Shown: piece by piece, positions 33,161 through 42,011 of the stretch | How the letters are laid out: each line of letters starts with the position of its first letter | Numbering within the stretch: the stretch's first letter is position 1 | DNA from: Streptomyces djakartensis | GTDB taxonomy: Bacteria > Actinomycetota > Actinomycetes > Streptomycetales > Streptomycetaceae | Assembly (NCBI RefSeq): GCF_014651075.1 | Contig: NZ_BMWE01000011.1 | Location: 62,001-126,000 of the forward strand | Length of the DNA stretch: 64,000 bases | Reading direction: 5' to 3' | Translations under genes and position numbers: made by a program | Notes under the pieces: model-generated | The model's input: only the letters and a program-made list of their open reading frames with translations | Told to the model about the DNA's origin: nothing | The model's database searches: none

Positions 33161-33613
33161 TCACAGCGGTAGCTTGAAACCGGTGTGGGAGGCCGTGAAA
33201 CCCAGGCGTTCGTAGAAGCGGTGGGCATCGGTGCGGGTGTTGTCCGAGGTCAGTTGGACCAACTGGCAGCCCTGTCGACGGGATTCGTCGATGGCCCACG
33301 CGATGAGCTGACTTCCCAGACCGCTACCGCGCTCATCGGCATGGATACGGACGCCTTCGATGATCGACCGGGTCGCACCACGTCGGGAGAGCCCGGGGAT
33401 GACCGTGAGCTGCAGCGTGCCAACGATTCGGCCTTCCCGTATCGCCACTACCAGACGCTGGTTCGGATCGGCGTCGATCCGCTCCAGTGCGGTCAGATAA
33501 GGGGCGTGGTCGTCCGGTGACTCGCGCTGCGCGCCCAAAGGGTCGTCCGCGAGCATGCCGACGATCGCGGGGATGTCATCGGCGGCTACCCGTCGTATTT
33601 CGAGATCTCCCAT
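33161..33613 (-). CDS. GNAT-family N-acetyltransferase
   Basis: A 150-residue single-domain GNAT enzyme. The acetyl-CoA motif is GVRIHADERGSGLGSQLIAWA (about 91-111; key part RGSGLGSQLI), and the C-terminal part shows NTRTDAHRFYERLGF, typical of small-substrate N-acetyltransferases. Substrate unknown. ATG 33613 (MGDLEIRRV) matches the usual family start. It is downstream of the MarR gene on the same strand (41-base gap), so the two are probably one unit. Confidence 0.88.
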   Translation of the reverse strand: MGDLEIRRVAADDIPAIVGMLADDPLGAQRESPDDHAPYLTALERIDADPNQRLVVAIREGRIVGTLQLTVIPGLSRRGATRSIIEGVRIHADERGSGLGSQLIAWAIDESRRQGCQLVQLTSDNTRTDAHRFYERLGFTASHTGFKLPL

Positions 33614-33654
33614 GGTCAGGACCCTACGTGGGGTCAAGCCGGTGCGAGTGATGG

Positions 33655-34116
33655 TTACGTCGGCACCGGAGCCTTCAGCGTCTCCACGACCCGGACCAGT
33701 TGGGCCAGATCGGGGTTCTGTGCCGCCTCGTCGAGGGCCTCTCGCAGGGCGGCGTCATTGGTCGGCCGGGCCTCATTCAGCAGCTTCAGTCCCGCCTCGG
33801 TGACGTTCGTGTAGATGCCCCGGCGGTCGGTGGGGCACAGGTAACGCTCCAGAAGCCCGCGGTCCTCGAGACGGGTGACCAGACGCGTGGTGGCGCTCTG
33901 ACTGAGAACGACCGCGTCGGCGACCTGCTTCATCTGCAGATGGCCTCCGTCCCCGTCGTGTTGCCGACTGAGTACGTCCAGCAGGGAGTACTCGCGCGCG
34001 CTCAGGCCGTGGGCCTGCAGGGCGCGCTCGATGTGGGCCTCGATCTTCCCGTGCAGCAGGGAGAGGGCGCACCAGCCCTGGGCGAGAGCGGTGAGCGCGG
34101 GGTCCGTCGCTGTCAT
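33655..34116 (-). CDS. MarR-family transcriptional regulator
   Basis: A 153-residue MarR-type repressor with the winged helix in the middle (LSAREYSLLDVLSRQ; MKQVADAVVLSQSATTRLVTRLEDRG; RRGIYTNVTEAG wing). ATG 34116 follows CGGAGGAAA. It is divergent from an MFS efflux gene; an inverted repeat in the shared region is a possible operator. Such pairs usually control efflux in response to an aromatic ligand. Confidence 0.9.
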   Translation of the reverse strand: MTATDPALTALAQGWCALSLLHGKIEAHIERALQAHGLSAREYSLLDVLSRQHDGDGGHLQMKQVADAVVLSQSATTRLVTRLEDRGLLERYLCPTDRRGIYTNVTEAGLKLLNEARPTNDAALREALDEAAQNPDLAQLVRVVETLKAPVPT

Positions 34117-34170
34117 TGGCGTTTCCTCCGTCCCGGAGCGGCTGTACCCCAGGATAGAGCAGGTTCGCAA

Positions 34171-34190
34171 TTGACGGCGCTTGCCGTTAA
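34171..34190. promoter_or_regulatory. Candidate MarR operator
   Basis: Inverted repeat TTGACGGC-GCTT-GCCGTTAA (8-bp arms with one mismatch) in the marR/MFS divergent region, 55 bases before marR. Confidence 0.4.
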
Positions 34191-34259
34191 CCCGCGTGTG
34201 CAACTATTGTCGACGCACGCAAAGCACACCTGCAATCATTTGGGAAGGTGTACCCCACC

Positions 34260-35468
34260 ATGCCTCTCGCACTTCTGGCCTTGGCGATCGGGGCCTTCGG
34301 CATCGGCACGACCGAATTCGTGATCATGGGCTTGCTGCCCGAGGTCGCAGGCGACTACGGGGTCTCCATCCCCACCGCCGGATACCTGGTGACGGGCTAC
34401 GCGCTCGGTGTCATGGTCGGTGCCCCGCTGATGACTGTTCTGGGCACCAAGGTCCCCCGCAAGCGGATGCTGATGCTGCTGATGGGCCTCTTCATCGCCG
34501 GCAACCTGCTCTCTGCACTCGCCCCTGTCTTCGTCGTCATGCTGGTCGGCCGCATCGTCGCTTCGCTGGCTCATGGCGCCTTCTTCGGGATCGGCTCGGT
34601 CGTCGCGGCCGACCTCGTGGCCCCGCACAAGAAGGCCGGAGCCATCGCGATGATGTTCACCGGCCTGACTGTCGCCAATGTCGTCGGTGTCCCGCTGGGC
34701 ACCCTCATCGGGCAGTCCGTCGGCTGGCGTGTGACCTTCGGCGTCGTCGCCGCCCTCGGCGTGGTCGGCCTGGCCGGCATCGCCCGGCTCGTCCCCGACA
34801 TGCCGAAGCCGGAAGGCGTGCACCTGCGGCACGAGCTGGCCGCCCTCAAGAACGTGCAGGTGCTGCTCGCGATGGCGATGACCGTTCTCGGGTTCGGCGG
34901 CGTCTTCGCGGCCATCACCTACATCGCGCCGATGATGACCCACATCGCCGGTTTCGCCGACGGCTCTGTCACCTGGCTGCTCGTCCTCTTCGGCCTTGGC
35001 ATGGTCGGCGGCAACCTCGTCGGCGGCAAGTTCGCCGACCGGGCCCTGATGCCCATGTTGTACATCTCTCTGGGCGCTCTGGCCGTCGTCCTCGCGGTGT
35101 TCACCCTCACCGCGCACAACAAGCTGCTGTCGGCCGTCACGATCGCGCTGATCGGCGCCCTGGGCTTCGCCACGGTACCGCCGCTGCAGAAGCGGGTCCT
35201 GGACCAGGCGCACGGCGCCCCGACGCTGGCCTCCGCCGTGAACATCGGCGCGTTCAACCTCGGCAACGCCCTGTCCGCCTGGCTCGGCGGCATCGTGATC
35301 GCTGCGGGCTTCGGCTACACCGCTCCCAACTGGGTCGGTGCAGTTCTCGCCGCGGGAGCCCTGGTCCTGGCCTGTGTCTCGGCAGGTCTGGAACGCCGCA
35401 CCGGTGCCGCCACCACCGTTGTCACCGGCTCCGCGCCGGCCGATCGGCGAAGGGCTGTTCGTCACTGA
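34260..35468 (+). CDS. MFS transporter, DHA1 drug-efflux type
   Basis: A 402-residue protein with twelve predicted helices and the DHA1/AraJ-like start IGAFGIGTTEFVIMGLLPEVA and the loop motif GAPLMTVLGTKVPRKRMLM. Related proteins export arabinose-like sugars or chloramphenicol-type drugs; the substrate is not decidable here. ATG 34260 follows GAAGGTG. It is divergent from marR, which probably represses it. Confidence 0.9.
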   Translation: MPLALLALAIGAFGIGTTEFVIMGLLPEVAGDYGVSIPTAGYLVTGYALGVMVGAPLMTVLGTKVPRKRMLMLLMGLFIAGNLLSALAPVFVVMLVGRIVASLAHGAFFGIGSVVAADLVAPHKKAGAIAMMFTGLTVANVVGVPLGTLIGQSVGWRVTFGVVAALGVVGLAGIARLVPDMPKPEGVHLRHELAALKNVQVLLAMAMTVLGFGGVFAAITYIAPMMTHIAGFADGSVTWLLVLFGLGMVGGNLVGGKFADRALMPMLYISLGALAVVLAVFTLTAHNKLLSAVTIALIGALGFATVPPLQKRVLDQAHGAPTLASAVNIGAFNLGNALSAWLGGIVIAAGFGYTAPNWVGAVLAAGALVLACVSAGLERRTGAATTVVTGSAPADRRRAVRH

Positions 35469-35514
35469 TCAACCGGGCCACCCGGGCTCACTGCCCTCCG
35501 GCTGGGACGAGCAG

Positions 35515-35544
35515 CCTCAGCCCGCGGCGCCTCAGCCCGCGGCG
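35515..35544. repeat. 15-bp tandem direct repeat
   Basis: Two adjacent copies of CCTCAGCCCGCGGCG (35515-35529 and 35530-35544). The second contains the stop codon of the minus-strand GNAT gene; the first repeats that codon in the same frame beyond it. Looks like a local duplication. Confidence 0.8.
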
Positions 35545-36398
35545 ACTGTGACCGGGGCGAAGCGGCGGCTCCAGTCTCCGGGCAGTTCGGTGATCCCGTA
35601 GGACATCACCGCATTGAAGCCGGCGGACACCAGGCCACGCTCCTTCAGCCAGATGAGCAGCTCGGTGTGCCGCACGTCGATGTCGGTGCGCAGGGGGCGG
35701 TCGGTGTGGGCGGCGAGGGAACCGATGAGCGCCTGGGCCACCGGCGTGTCACGTGCGATGAGAGGGCCGACCACGTGCGTGTCCATGTTCGGCCAGGCGG
35801 CGGCGTACCCGATGATCCGCCCACCCTCCTCGGCCACGCGCAGCTGGTCGGCGAAGGCGGGCAGCCGAGTGACGATGTGTGTGCGGTCCACGCCGAAAAC
35901 CTCCTCGTCGAGGCGGAGGATCGCGGTGAGGTCCTCGGCCGTGGCGGCGCGGGTGACCACCGTCGGGTGCGGCCCGTCAGCGGTGAGGTGCCCGCGCACC
36001 ATCTCGGCCCGCCCGGTCGCCTTGAACCCGAGCTCCTCGTAGAGGGGGCGTCCGTACGGCGTCGCGTGCAGGGTGAGGGGTGTGGTGCCCATCGCCGAGA
36101 CGACGTGGCGCATGAGCCGGCGCCCCACGCCCTGTCGGGCATGCCGTTCAGCGACCAGCACCATGCCGATCGCCGCGAGGTCCGGGTGCTCTGCGGATCC
36201 GTACTCGGTGACCACACAGGCACTCACGAGACCGCCCTCGGGGGCGTCGATGCCGTAGCCCTTCCCGGCCGTGAGGAGGAAGCCCCACTTGTGCTCCTCC
36301 CGGGGCCATCCCCGGTCCTCGGACAAGTCGGCGCAGGCGGCGAGATCGCGGAGCGTCAGACGGCGGATGGGCAGCGAAGCAAGGGAAGGAGTCGGCAC
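35532..36398 (-). CDS. Two-domain GNAT acetyltransferase
   Basis: A 288-residue protein of two GNAT-like domains. The first (about 8-135) has a complete acetyl-CoA loop MVLVAERHARQGVGRRLMRHV. The second (about 140-280) is a degenerate GNAT-like repeat starting TRAATAEDLTAILRLDEEVFG and lacking a clear loop. The layout resembles acetyltransferases related to mycothiol synthase-type proteins, but the substrate is unknown. GTG 36398 (MPTPSLASLPIRRL) is chosen because conservation begins soon after; an upstream frame would run through parS and is not credible. No strong ribosome-binding site is visible. Confidence 0.8.
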   Translation of the reverse strand: MPTPSLASLPIRRLTLRDLAACADLSEDRGWPREEHKWGFLLTAGKGYGIDAPEGGLVSACVVTEYGSAEHPDLAAIGMVLVAERHARQGVGRRLMRHVVSAMGTTPLTLHATPYGRPLYEELGFKATGRAEMVRGHLTADGPHPTVVTRAATAEDLTAILRLDEEVFGVDRTHIVTRLPAFADQLRVAEEGGRIIGYAAAWPNMDTHVVGPLIARDTPVAQALIGSLAAHTDRPLRTDIDVRHTELLIWLKERGLVSAGFNAVMSYGITELPGDWSRRFAPVTVAAG

Positions 36399-36864
36399 GC
36401 GGGTCAGGCTGTCCGAGGAGGCCCCCTGGCGTCCACCTCTTTCCCTGGACGCATGCGAGCTTTTGGCCAGTCTTAGCCACCCGCACAGAGGGTCGACACC
36501 CGCCGGTCGTTTCACGTGAAACACGGGCGCTGCCTCGCCCCTGGCCATGCTGACGGTTCGCGTCGCGCTCGCATTCGTGAGGAAGGAAGGGGGGACTTGT
36601 GTGCACAGCGGTGGCCGGTATGGTCGACTCCGGTTCGCGTCCGGGGAAGTGCCCTGTCCGTTGTCGATCCCGTGCAGGGCAAGACGGCATGCGGCCAATG
36701 TCACACTCTCGCCTTACTTGTCCGTACAGAGCTGGGACACGTGTTGAATATGGCCGCATTGGCCACGACACGGATGGGAACGCAGGCCGTCCACGGGGGA
36801 AAGCAGGCACCTTCCGACCGGAAGTGCGCAGACCGACCGAGAGATGCTCGAGGCGAGGCACACC
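36399..36864. other. Intergenic region GNAT / flavohaemoglobin
   Basis: This 466-base divergent region contains parS (36509-36522) and a short inverted repeat TGGCC-N5-GGCCA at 36751-36765, about 100 bases before the flavohaemoglobin start. No credible gene and no clear promoter seen. Confidence 0.5.
36509..36522. other. parS: parS centromere site (exact)
   Basis: Exact GTTTCACGTGAAAC in the divergent region between the two-domain GNAT gene and the flavohaemoglobin gene. Confidence 0.93.
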
Positions 36865-38127
36865 ATGGACGCTCCGACCACCACGTCGGCCGACAACGGC
36901 ACTTCTGGCGGCGGAGGCGACTGGTTCACGCCCCGCAACACGCCGACGGCGAACCCGGACAGTGAGCCCGGAACGGAACCCGGCCCCGGGCCCTCGAGAC
37001 CCGCCGAGGAAGCGTCCCCGGACGCCATCCTGATCCGCCGAGTGATGGCCGAGGTCACACCTGTGGCCGACAAGGTCACGTCATACTTCTACGCCCTGCT
37101 CTTCGTCCGCTACCCGGACCTGCGGCCGCTGTTCCCGCCCGCGATGGACACCCAGCGGGACCGGCTGCTCAGGGCATTGCTCACCGCGGCCGAACACATC
37201 GACAACACCGATGTCCTCGTCGACTACCTGCAGAACCTCGGCCGGGGCCACCGCAAGTACGGGACGCGGCCCGAGCACTACCCGGCCGTCGGCGAATGCC
37301 TCATCGGCGCGCTGAGCAAGTACGCCGCCGGAGTCTGGAACGAGGAGACGGAGGCGGCCTGGATCCGGACCTACACCACGATCTCCCAGATCATGATCGA
37401 CGCCTCCGCCACCGACGAACTGCGGGCTCCGGCCTGGTGGTACGCAGAGGTCGTCGCGCACGACCTGAGAACCCCGGACGTCGCCGTCATCACCGTCCGC
37501 CCCGACCAGCCGTACCCCTTCCTCGCCGGGCAGTACACGAGCCTGGAAACCCCTTGGTGGCCCCGGATCTGGCGGCACTACTCCTTCGCTTCGGCACCAC
37601 GCTCCGACGGCCTGCTGTCGTTCCACGTGAAGGCCGTCCCCGCGGGCTGGGTCTCCAACGCCCTGGTCCACCGCGCCGGCCCCGGGGACATCATCCGGCT
37701 CGGCCCGCCCACCGGTTCCATGACCGTGGACCACACCACCGACAGCGGGCTGCTGTGCGTGGGCGGCGGCACGGGCATCGCACCGATCAAGGCGATGGTG
37801 GAGGACGTCGCCGAGTACGGGGAGCGCCGATCGGTCGAGGTCTTCTACGGTGCGCGCACCGAACACGACCTGTACGACATCGAGACCATGCTCCGTCTCC
37901 AGCAAGCCCACCCGTGGCTCTCGGTGCGGGCGATCATCGACCAGCAGGCGCGCCAGCAGCTCCCGGACGCCGTGCGCTCCTTCGGGCCCTGGAACGAGTA
38001 CGACGCCTATCTCTCGGGGCCGCCAGGGATGATCCGCAGCGGTGTGGACGCGTTGCGGAGCATAGGCATCCCGTCCGAGCGCATACGGCACGACTCGGTG
38101 GAGGAACTGGCCGCGGCCTGGTCCTGA
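36865..38127 (+). CDS. Flavohaemoglobin-type globin-reductase fusion
   Basis: A 420-residue protein. A disordered N-terminus (about 50 residues) precedes a globin domain with the proximal His in GRGHRKYGTRPEHYPAVG. An FAD-binding domain with RHYSFASAP and an NAD-binding domain with CVGGGTGIAPIKAM follow. This is the layout of flavohaemoglobins, which oxidise nitric oxide to nitrate with NAD(P)H; a role in NO detoxification is inferred. ATG 36865 is chosen, with a GAGGCGAGG stretch upstream; an ATG seven codons earlier also fits. Convergent with the Nudix gene (13-base gap). Confidence 0.88.
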   Translation: MDAPTTTSADNGTSGGGGDWFTPRNTPTANPDSEPGTEPGPGPSRPAEEASPDAILIRRVMAEVTPVADKVTSYFYALLFVRYPDLRPLFPPAMDTQRDRLLRALLTAAEHIDNTDVLVDYLQNLGRGHRKYGTRPEHYPAVGECLIGALSKYAAGVWNEETEAAWIRTYTTISQIMIDASATDELRAPAWWYAEVVAHDLRTPDVAVITVRPDQPYPFLAGQYTSLETPWWPRIWRHYSFASAPRSDGLLSFHVKAVPAGWVSNALVHRAGPGDIIRLGPPTGSMTVDHTTDSGLLCVGGGTGIAPIKAMVEDVAEYGERRSVEVFYGARTEHDLYDIETMLRLQQAHPWLSVRAIIDQQARQQLPDAVRSFGPWNEYDAYLSGPPGMIRSGVDALRSIGIPSERIRHDSVEELAAAWS

Positions 38128-38140
38128 ACCGTTATCGGTG

Positions 38141-38623
38141 TCAGCCCAGGTCGGGGGCGTGCATGGCGCGTACGCCCTCGATGTTGCCGTCCAGGTAGTG
38201 CCGCAGTGACAGCGGAACGAGATGGACCGAGGCGATCCCCACCCGGGTGAAGGGGACCCGCACGATCTCGTACTCGCCGATGGGCTCGTCCACCTCGGGA
38301 CCATGGCGCAGAGAGGGGTCCATGGACTCCAGGCGGCAGACGAAGAAGTGCTGCACCTTCACGCCGGTCGCGCCACCGTCCTCGCTGATGTGCTCCATGG
38401 TGTCCACGAAGCAGGGCACCACATCGGTGATCTTCGCTCCGAGCTCCTCGTGCACCTCTCGGTGCAGGGCGTCGACGACGGTCGAGTCGGTGGGCTCGAC
38501 CCCGCCGCCGGGAGTGAGCCAGTAGGGGTCGACGCCCGGCTTGGTGCGCTTGATCAGGATCAGGTCGTCACCGTCCAGCAGAACGGCGCGGGCGGTGCGC
38601 TTGACCACGGGTCGGACGGTCAT
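38141..38623 (-). CDS. Nudix hydrolase
   Basis: A 160-residue Nudix protein. The Nudix box is GVEPTDSTVVDALHREVHEEL followed by GA (key parts GVEPTD and REVHEELGA). The catalytic REVHEE acidic cluster is intact, but the first glutamate of the Gx5E signature is Ser here. It hydrolyses nucleoside-diphosphate-linked compounds, target unknown. ATG start at 38623. A parS-like sequence lies 22 bases upstream, between this gene and the end of the LysR gene. Confidence 0.88.
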   Translation of the reverse strand: MTVRPVVKRTARAVLLDGDDLILIKRTKPGVDPYWLTPGGGVEPTDSTVVDALHREVHEELGAKITDVVPCFVDTMEHISEDGGATGVKVQHFFVCRLESMDPSLRHGPEVDEPIGEYEIVRVPFTRVGIASVHLVPLSLRHYLDGNIEGVRAMHAPDLG

Positions 38624-38644
38624 GAGTGAAATGTGGCCCTGCTG

Positions 38645-38658
38645 GTTCCACGTGAAAC
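38645..38658. other. parS-like site (one mismatch)
   Basis: GTTCCACGTGAAAC, same variant as at 20295, just upstream of the Nudix gene start and possibly overlapping its promoter. Confidence 0.65.
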
Positions 38659-38746
38659 ATCGCGAAATGTCACCGGACGAGCTCTCAGAGTGAGGTGCTG
38701 CCCGTGCGGCACAACCGGTGCTGTCCAGCCCCCGTGTCCGGGCCCC

Positions 38747-39652
38747 TCAGCACCAGTCGGCCGACGCCCGCTGCAACCACTCGTGGGCCCGTGCGATGTG
38801 GGGCATCGCGAGTGTCCCGGTCCTGACCACCAGGAAGTAGGTCCGCAGGGGCGGCACCGCCGGATCATGCAGGGCGACGACCTCTCCGCGCTCCAGGGCG
38901 GCAGCACACAGATAACGTGGCAGCACCGCAAGACCCGCGCCCGCGACCGCACACGCCAGCACCGCACGCAGATCGGGGACGATGACCGTGCCCGGAGCGA
39001 CCGGGGGCGAGTCGAAGACGGAGGCCCAGTAGCGGGAGACAAAGGGCAGCGACTCGTGCACCTCCACCACGGGCACCTGTTCCAAGGCCGGCTTTGGTTC
39101 GTGGCCGGGCCGTCCCACGCCGCTCTGCCGGGCCCATCGAGGGGCGGCGACCAGGACATGCTCCTCGTCGCACAGCGCAGTCGCGGTGAGCAGCGGGCCA
39201 CGTGGCCGGGCCGTGCTGATGGCCAGATCGTGGTGCCCGGCGGAAAGCCCTTCCAGCGTTTCCTCGGCGTTGCCGAAGGAGGCGCGGAGGGCGCAACCCT
39301 GGCCGTCCTCGCCGATCAGCTCGGTGAGCGCGGGCAGGGCTCGTTCAGCGGTGAACTCCGGAGGACCGGCGAGATGCAGCGTCCGTAAGGAGGAGTCGTC
39401 GTCGAGGCCGGTCTCGGTTATCTCCACCAGGGCGTCGAGATGCGGCGCGGCCTTGTGGGCGAGTTCGTCGCCGATGCTCGTCGGGGTCACGCCGCGGGCC
39501 TGCCGCAGGAACAGAGGGCGGCCCAGCTGCCGTTCCAGCGTCCTGATCTGCGAGGTGACGGCCGGCTGCGAGAGACCCAGCAGGGCGGCTGCGCGCGTGA
39601 AGGAACCGGCCCGGTGCACGGTCACGAAGGTCCGCAGCAAGGCGAGATCCAC
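38747..39652 (-). CDS. LysR-family transcriptional regulator
   Basis: A 301-residue LysR regulator with the N-terminal helix-turn-helix (LLRTFVTVHRAGSFTRAAALLGLSQPAVTSQIRTLE, key part AALLGLSQPAVTSQI) and a C-terminal effector-binding domain ending in CAVAGAGLAVLPRYL and the AHEWLQ tail. GTG 39652 is chosen with GAGAGGGGAGAG upstream, giving the usual length. The gene is downstream of the PLP lyase gene on the same strand but separated by a terminator. Target genes are not evident; the Nudix gene lies next. Confidence 0.92.
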   Translation of the reverse strand: MDLALLRTFVTVHRAGSFTRAAALLGLSQPAVTSQIRTLERQLGRPLFLRQARGVTPTSIGDELAHKAAPHLDALVEITETGLDDDSSLRTLHLAGPPEFTAERALPALTELIGEDGQGCALRASFGNAEETLEGLSAGHHDLAISTARPRGPLLTATALCDEEHVLVAAPRWARQSGVGRPGHEPKPALEQVPVVEVHESLPFVSRYWASVFDSPPVAPGTVIVPDLRAVLACAVAGAGLAVLPRYLCAAALERGEVVALHDPAVPPLRTYFLVVRTGTLAMPHIARAHEWLQRASADWC

Positions 39653-39788
39653 CGCGCACTCTCCCCTCTCAAGGCCCCCCGACCGCGCCAACTATAAATA
39701 AGTCGATAGGTCTCTGTCGCTACTGTGATTGGACACTGACAGAGAGTCAACTAGCCTGGGTCGCGCGGTTCTCGCGCGCGGAACCGGA

Positions 39789-39827
39789 GGACGGTCCGAG
39801 CCACGAGGGGGGAGGCTCGGACCGTCC
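39789..39827 (-). terminator. Terminator after the PLP-lyase gene
   Basis: Perfect 14-bp stem (39789-39802 with 39814-39827) with an 11-base loop, 13 bases beyond the stop codon on the minus strand. Confidence 0.85.
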
Positions 39828-39839
39828 GCAGGGGGACGG

Positions 39840-41078
39840 TCAGGCGGCCGACGCGTCCAGCGCCCGTAGCACGTCCGCCACCAGGTCCTCCGGATCCTCG
39901 GCGCCGACCGACAGGCGGATGAAGCCCTCCGGCACCGCGTCTCCGCCCCAGCGGCCGCGCCGTTCTGCCGTGGAGCGCACTCCGCCAAAACTCGTCGCGT
40001 CGTCCACGAGCCGCAGCGCGTCGAGGAACCGGTCGGCGCGGGCGCGCGTGGGCAGCGTGAACGAGACCACGCACCCGAAGCGCCGCATCTGCTGCGAGGC
40101 GATCCTGTGGGAGGGGTCGCCCGGGAGGCCCGGGTAGCGCAACCCGGTCACCTCGGGTCGCTCGCGCAGCGCCTCGGCGACCATCAGGGCGGTAGCGCAC
40201 TGCCGGTCGACCCGCATCTGGAGCGTGGCGAGCGAACGGTGTGCCAGCCAGGCCTCCATGGGCCCGGGAATCGCTCCGACGATCTTCCGCCAGCGGCGTA
40301 CCGCGGCCATGGCCTCGGCGTCCCGGCCGACCACGTAACCCAGCAGGACGTCGCCGTGCCCGGTGAGTTGCTTGGTGCCACTGGCCACCGTGAAGTCGGC
40401 CCCGAGTTCCAGAGGACGCTGGCCGAGCGGCGTCGCGAGAGTGTTGTCGACGGCCACCAGGGCACCACGCGCGTGTGCCGCCTCGGCGAGCCGCCTGATG
40501 TCACACACGTCGAGCCCGGGGTTCGACGGGGTCTCGATCCACAACAGCTTCGCGCCGTCCAGGACACCGAGCTGGGCATCGCCGCCGGTCGGCGCGGTAC
40601 GCACCTCGACGCCGTACGCCTCCAGCTGGGCGCGGACCAGAGGCAGTGCCTGGTAGCCGTCGTCGGGCAGGACGCACATGTCCCCGGTGCGCAGCTGGGA
40701 GAAGAGCACGGCCGAGATCGCGGCCATGCCCGAGGCGAACACGAGCGTCTCGACCGCGTCCTGGCCGGGTGCCTCCAGCTCGCCGACAGCGCGCTCCAGG
40801 AGTGTCCAGGTCGGGTTCTCGTCACGTCCGTAGGTATAGGGGCCGGTGGGATCGCCGGGCAGGTGGTAGTGGGCGGCGAACACGGGTCCGGGCAGGGTGG
40901 GCTCGTGCTTGGCCGGCTCGGGCAGCCCGGCCCGTACGGCGCGCGTGCCGTCACCGCCACCGACTCGGAAGCCCGAGGCCACGTCGTCCGTGACACGTGT
41001 CATCCGGCTCAGGTCACCTGTCGTCGGGGCGGCCTCGCCCGTCACCCCATGCCCGTCGCCCGTCGCGGATCCGCTCAT
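39840..41078 (-). CDS. Cys/Met-metabolism PLP enzyme (cystathionine gamma-lyase type)
   Basis: A 412-residue fold-type I PLP enzyme of the cystathionine gamma-synthase/lyase family. The PLP-binding lysine lies in SGTKQLTGHGDVLLGYVV (SxTK). Family segments PTWTLLERAVGELE, FASGMAAISAVL and TPSNPGLDVCDI are present. Substrate choice (cystathionine, homocysteine or another thioether) cannot be decided. The start ATG overlaps the stop of ptpA by ATGA, so the genes are translationally coupled. A strong terminator follows. Confidence 0.92.
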   Translation of the reverse strand: MSGSATGDGHGVTGEAAPTTGDLSRMTRVTDDVASGFRVGGGDGTRAVRAGLPEPAKHEPTLPGPVFAAHYHLPGDPTGPYTYGRDENPTWTLLERAVGELEAPGQDAVETLVFASGMAAISAVLFSQLRTGDMCVLPDDGYQALPLVRAQLEAYGVEVRTAPTGGDAQLGVLDGAKLLWIETPSNPGLDVCDIRRLAEAAHARGALVAVDNTLATPLGQRPLELGADFTVASGTKQLTGHGDVLLGYVVGRDAEAMAAVRRWRKIVGAIPGPMEAWLAHRSLATLQMRVDRQCATALMVAEALRERPEVTGLRYPGLPGDPSHRIASQQMRRFGCVVSFTLPTRARADRFLDALRLVDDATSFGGVRSTAERRGRWGGDAVPEGFIRLSVGAEDPEDLVADVLRALDASAA

Positions 41079-41566
41079 GCGGCGCTTCCCTCCACGTCCT
41101 TGCGCACAGCGGCGAGCAGACCGGCGCTCGCCGCCTCCACCATCTCAAGACACTCCTCGAAGCCGTCCACACCCCCGTAGTAGGGGTCCGGCACGTCGAG
41201 GTCGTCGCCGGCGGAAGGGTCGTAAGAACGAAGGAGCCGCACCTTCCGCGCGTCCTGTTCCGTAGGCGCGAGGCGACGCAGGGCCCCGAGGTGACCTGCG
41301 TCGAGGGCCACGACCAGGTCGAGGCGGGAGAACCACGAGGGCTGGAACTGCCGGGCCGTGTGCCCGACGGCGTAGCCGTTGCCCTCCAGGACGGCCACCG
41401 TGCGCGGATCGGCGCCGTCGCCTTCGTGCCAGCCGCCCGTGCCGGCGCTGTCGACCTCGATGAGGTCCTCGAGTCCGGCCTCCGCCACCCGTGCGCGGAA
41501 GACGACCTCGGCCATCGGAGACCGGCAGATGTTGCCCGTGCAGACGAAACAGACGCGGTAGGTCAT
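41075..41566 (-). CDS. ptpA: Low-molecular-weight protein-tyrosine phosphatase
   Basis: A 163-residue phosphatase with the P-loop CTGNICRSP (Cx5R, residues 9-15 region) at the N-terminus and the general-acid Asp in DVPDPYYGG near 127. It matches Streptomyces PtpA, linked to secondary metabolism. The start is ATG at 41566, and the gene is coupled to the PLP lyase downstream. Confidence 0.95.
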   Translation of the reverse strand: MTYRVCFVCTGNICRSPMAEVVFRARVAEAGLEDLIEVDSAGTGGWHEGDGADPRTVAVLEGNGYAVGHTARQFQPSWFSRLDLVVALDAGHLGALRRLAPTEQDARKVRLLRSYDPSAGDDLDVPDPYYGGVDGFEECLEMVEAASAGLLAAVRKDVEGSAA

Positions 41567-41572
41567 GACCGC

Positions 41573-41950
41573 TCAGTCCCCGTCCGGCAGGACGACATGC
41601 AGTGCCCAGGAGACGATTGAGATGATCAGGCCGCCCAGGACGGCCGTCCAGAAGCCGTCCACGTGGAAGCTGAGGTCGAGCCGGTCGGCCAGCCACGAGG
41701 TGAGCAGCAGCATCAGCGCGTTGACGACCAGGGTGAACAGGCCGAGCGTCAATATCAGGAGCGGCAGGCTGAACAGCTTGACGACCGGCTTGACGAGGAA
41801 ATTCACCAGACCGAAGATCAGCGCGACGACCACCAGGGTGCCGATCTTCCTGCCCGTGCTGTCACCGGTCAGGGTGATCTTGTCGAGCAGCCAAACGGCG
41901 ACCGCCAGGGCACCCGCGTTCGCGATCGTCTTGACTACGAAATTCATCAT
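41573..41950 (-). CDS. Phage-holin-family small membrane protein
   Basis: A 125-residue membrane protein with four hydrophobic helices (ALAVAVWLLDKI; IGTLVVVALIFGLVNFLV; LLILTLGLFTLVVNALMLLL; VLGGLIISIVSWALHVVL). It matches the phage_holin_4_2/YvlD family, common in bacterial genomes and not a prophage marker. ATG 41950 or 41947 both fit. It lies six bases upstream of ptpA in the same direction and is divergent from the cupin gene. Confidence 0.88.
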   Translation of the reverse strand: MMNFVVKTIANAGALAVAVWLLDKITLTGDSTGRKIGTLVVVALIFGLVNFLVKPVVKLFSLPLLILTLGLFTLVVNALMLLLTSWLADRLDLSFHVDGFWTAVLGGLIISIVSWALHVVLPDGD

Positions 41951-42011
41951 GTGTCTGATCGTGGCAGACCTGATCGGGCAAGGGCACAAGAGGCAGGGGG
42001 CGGACCAGGCC

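Noticed and set aside
37620..37633. parS-like GTTCCACGTGAAGG in the flavohaemoglobin gene
   Set aside because: Three mismatches, and it is explained by coding for the FHVKA segment.
41573..41950. Phage holin-family gene as a sign of prophage
   Set aside because: This family is widespread in normal chromosomes, and no other phage gene is nearby.
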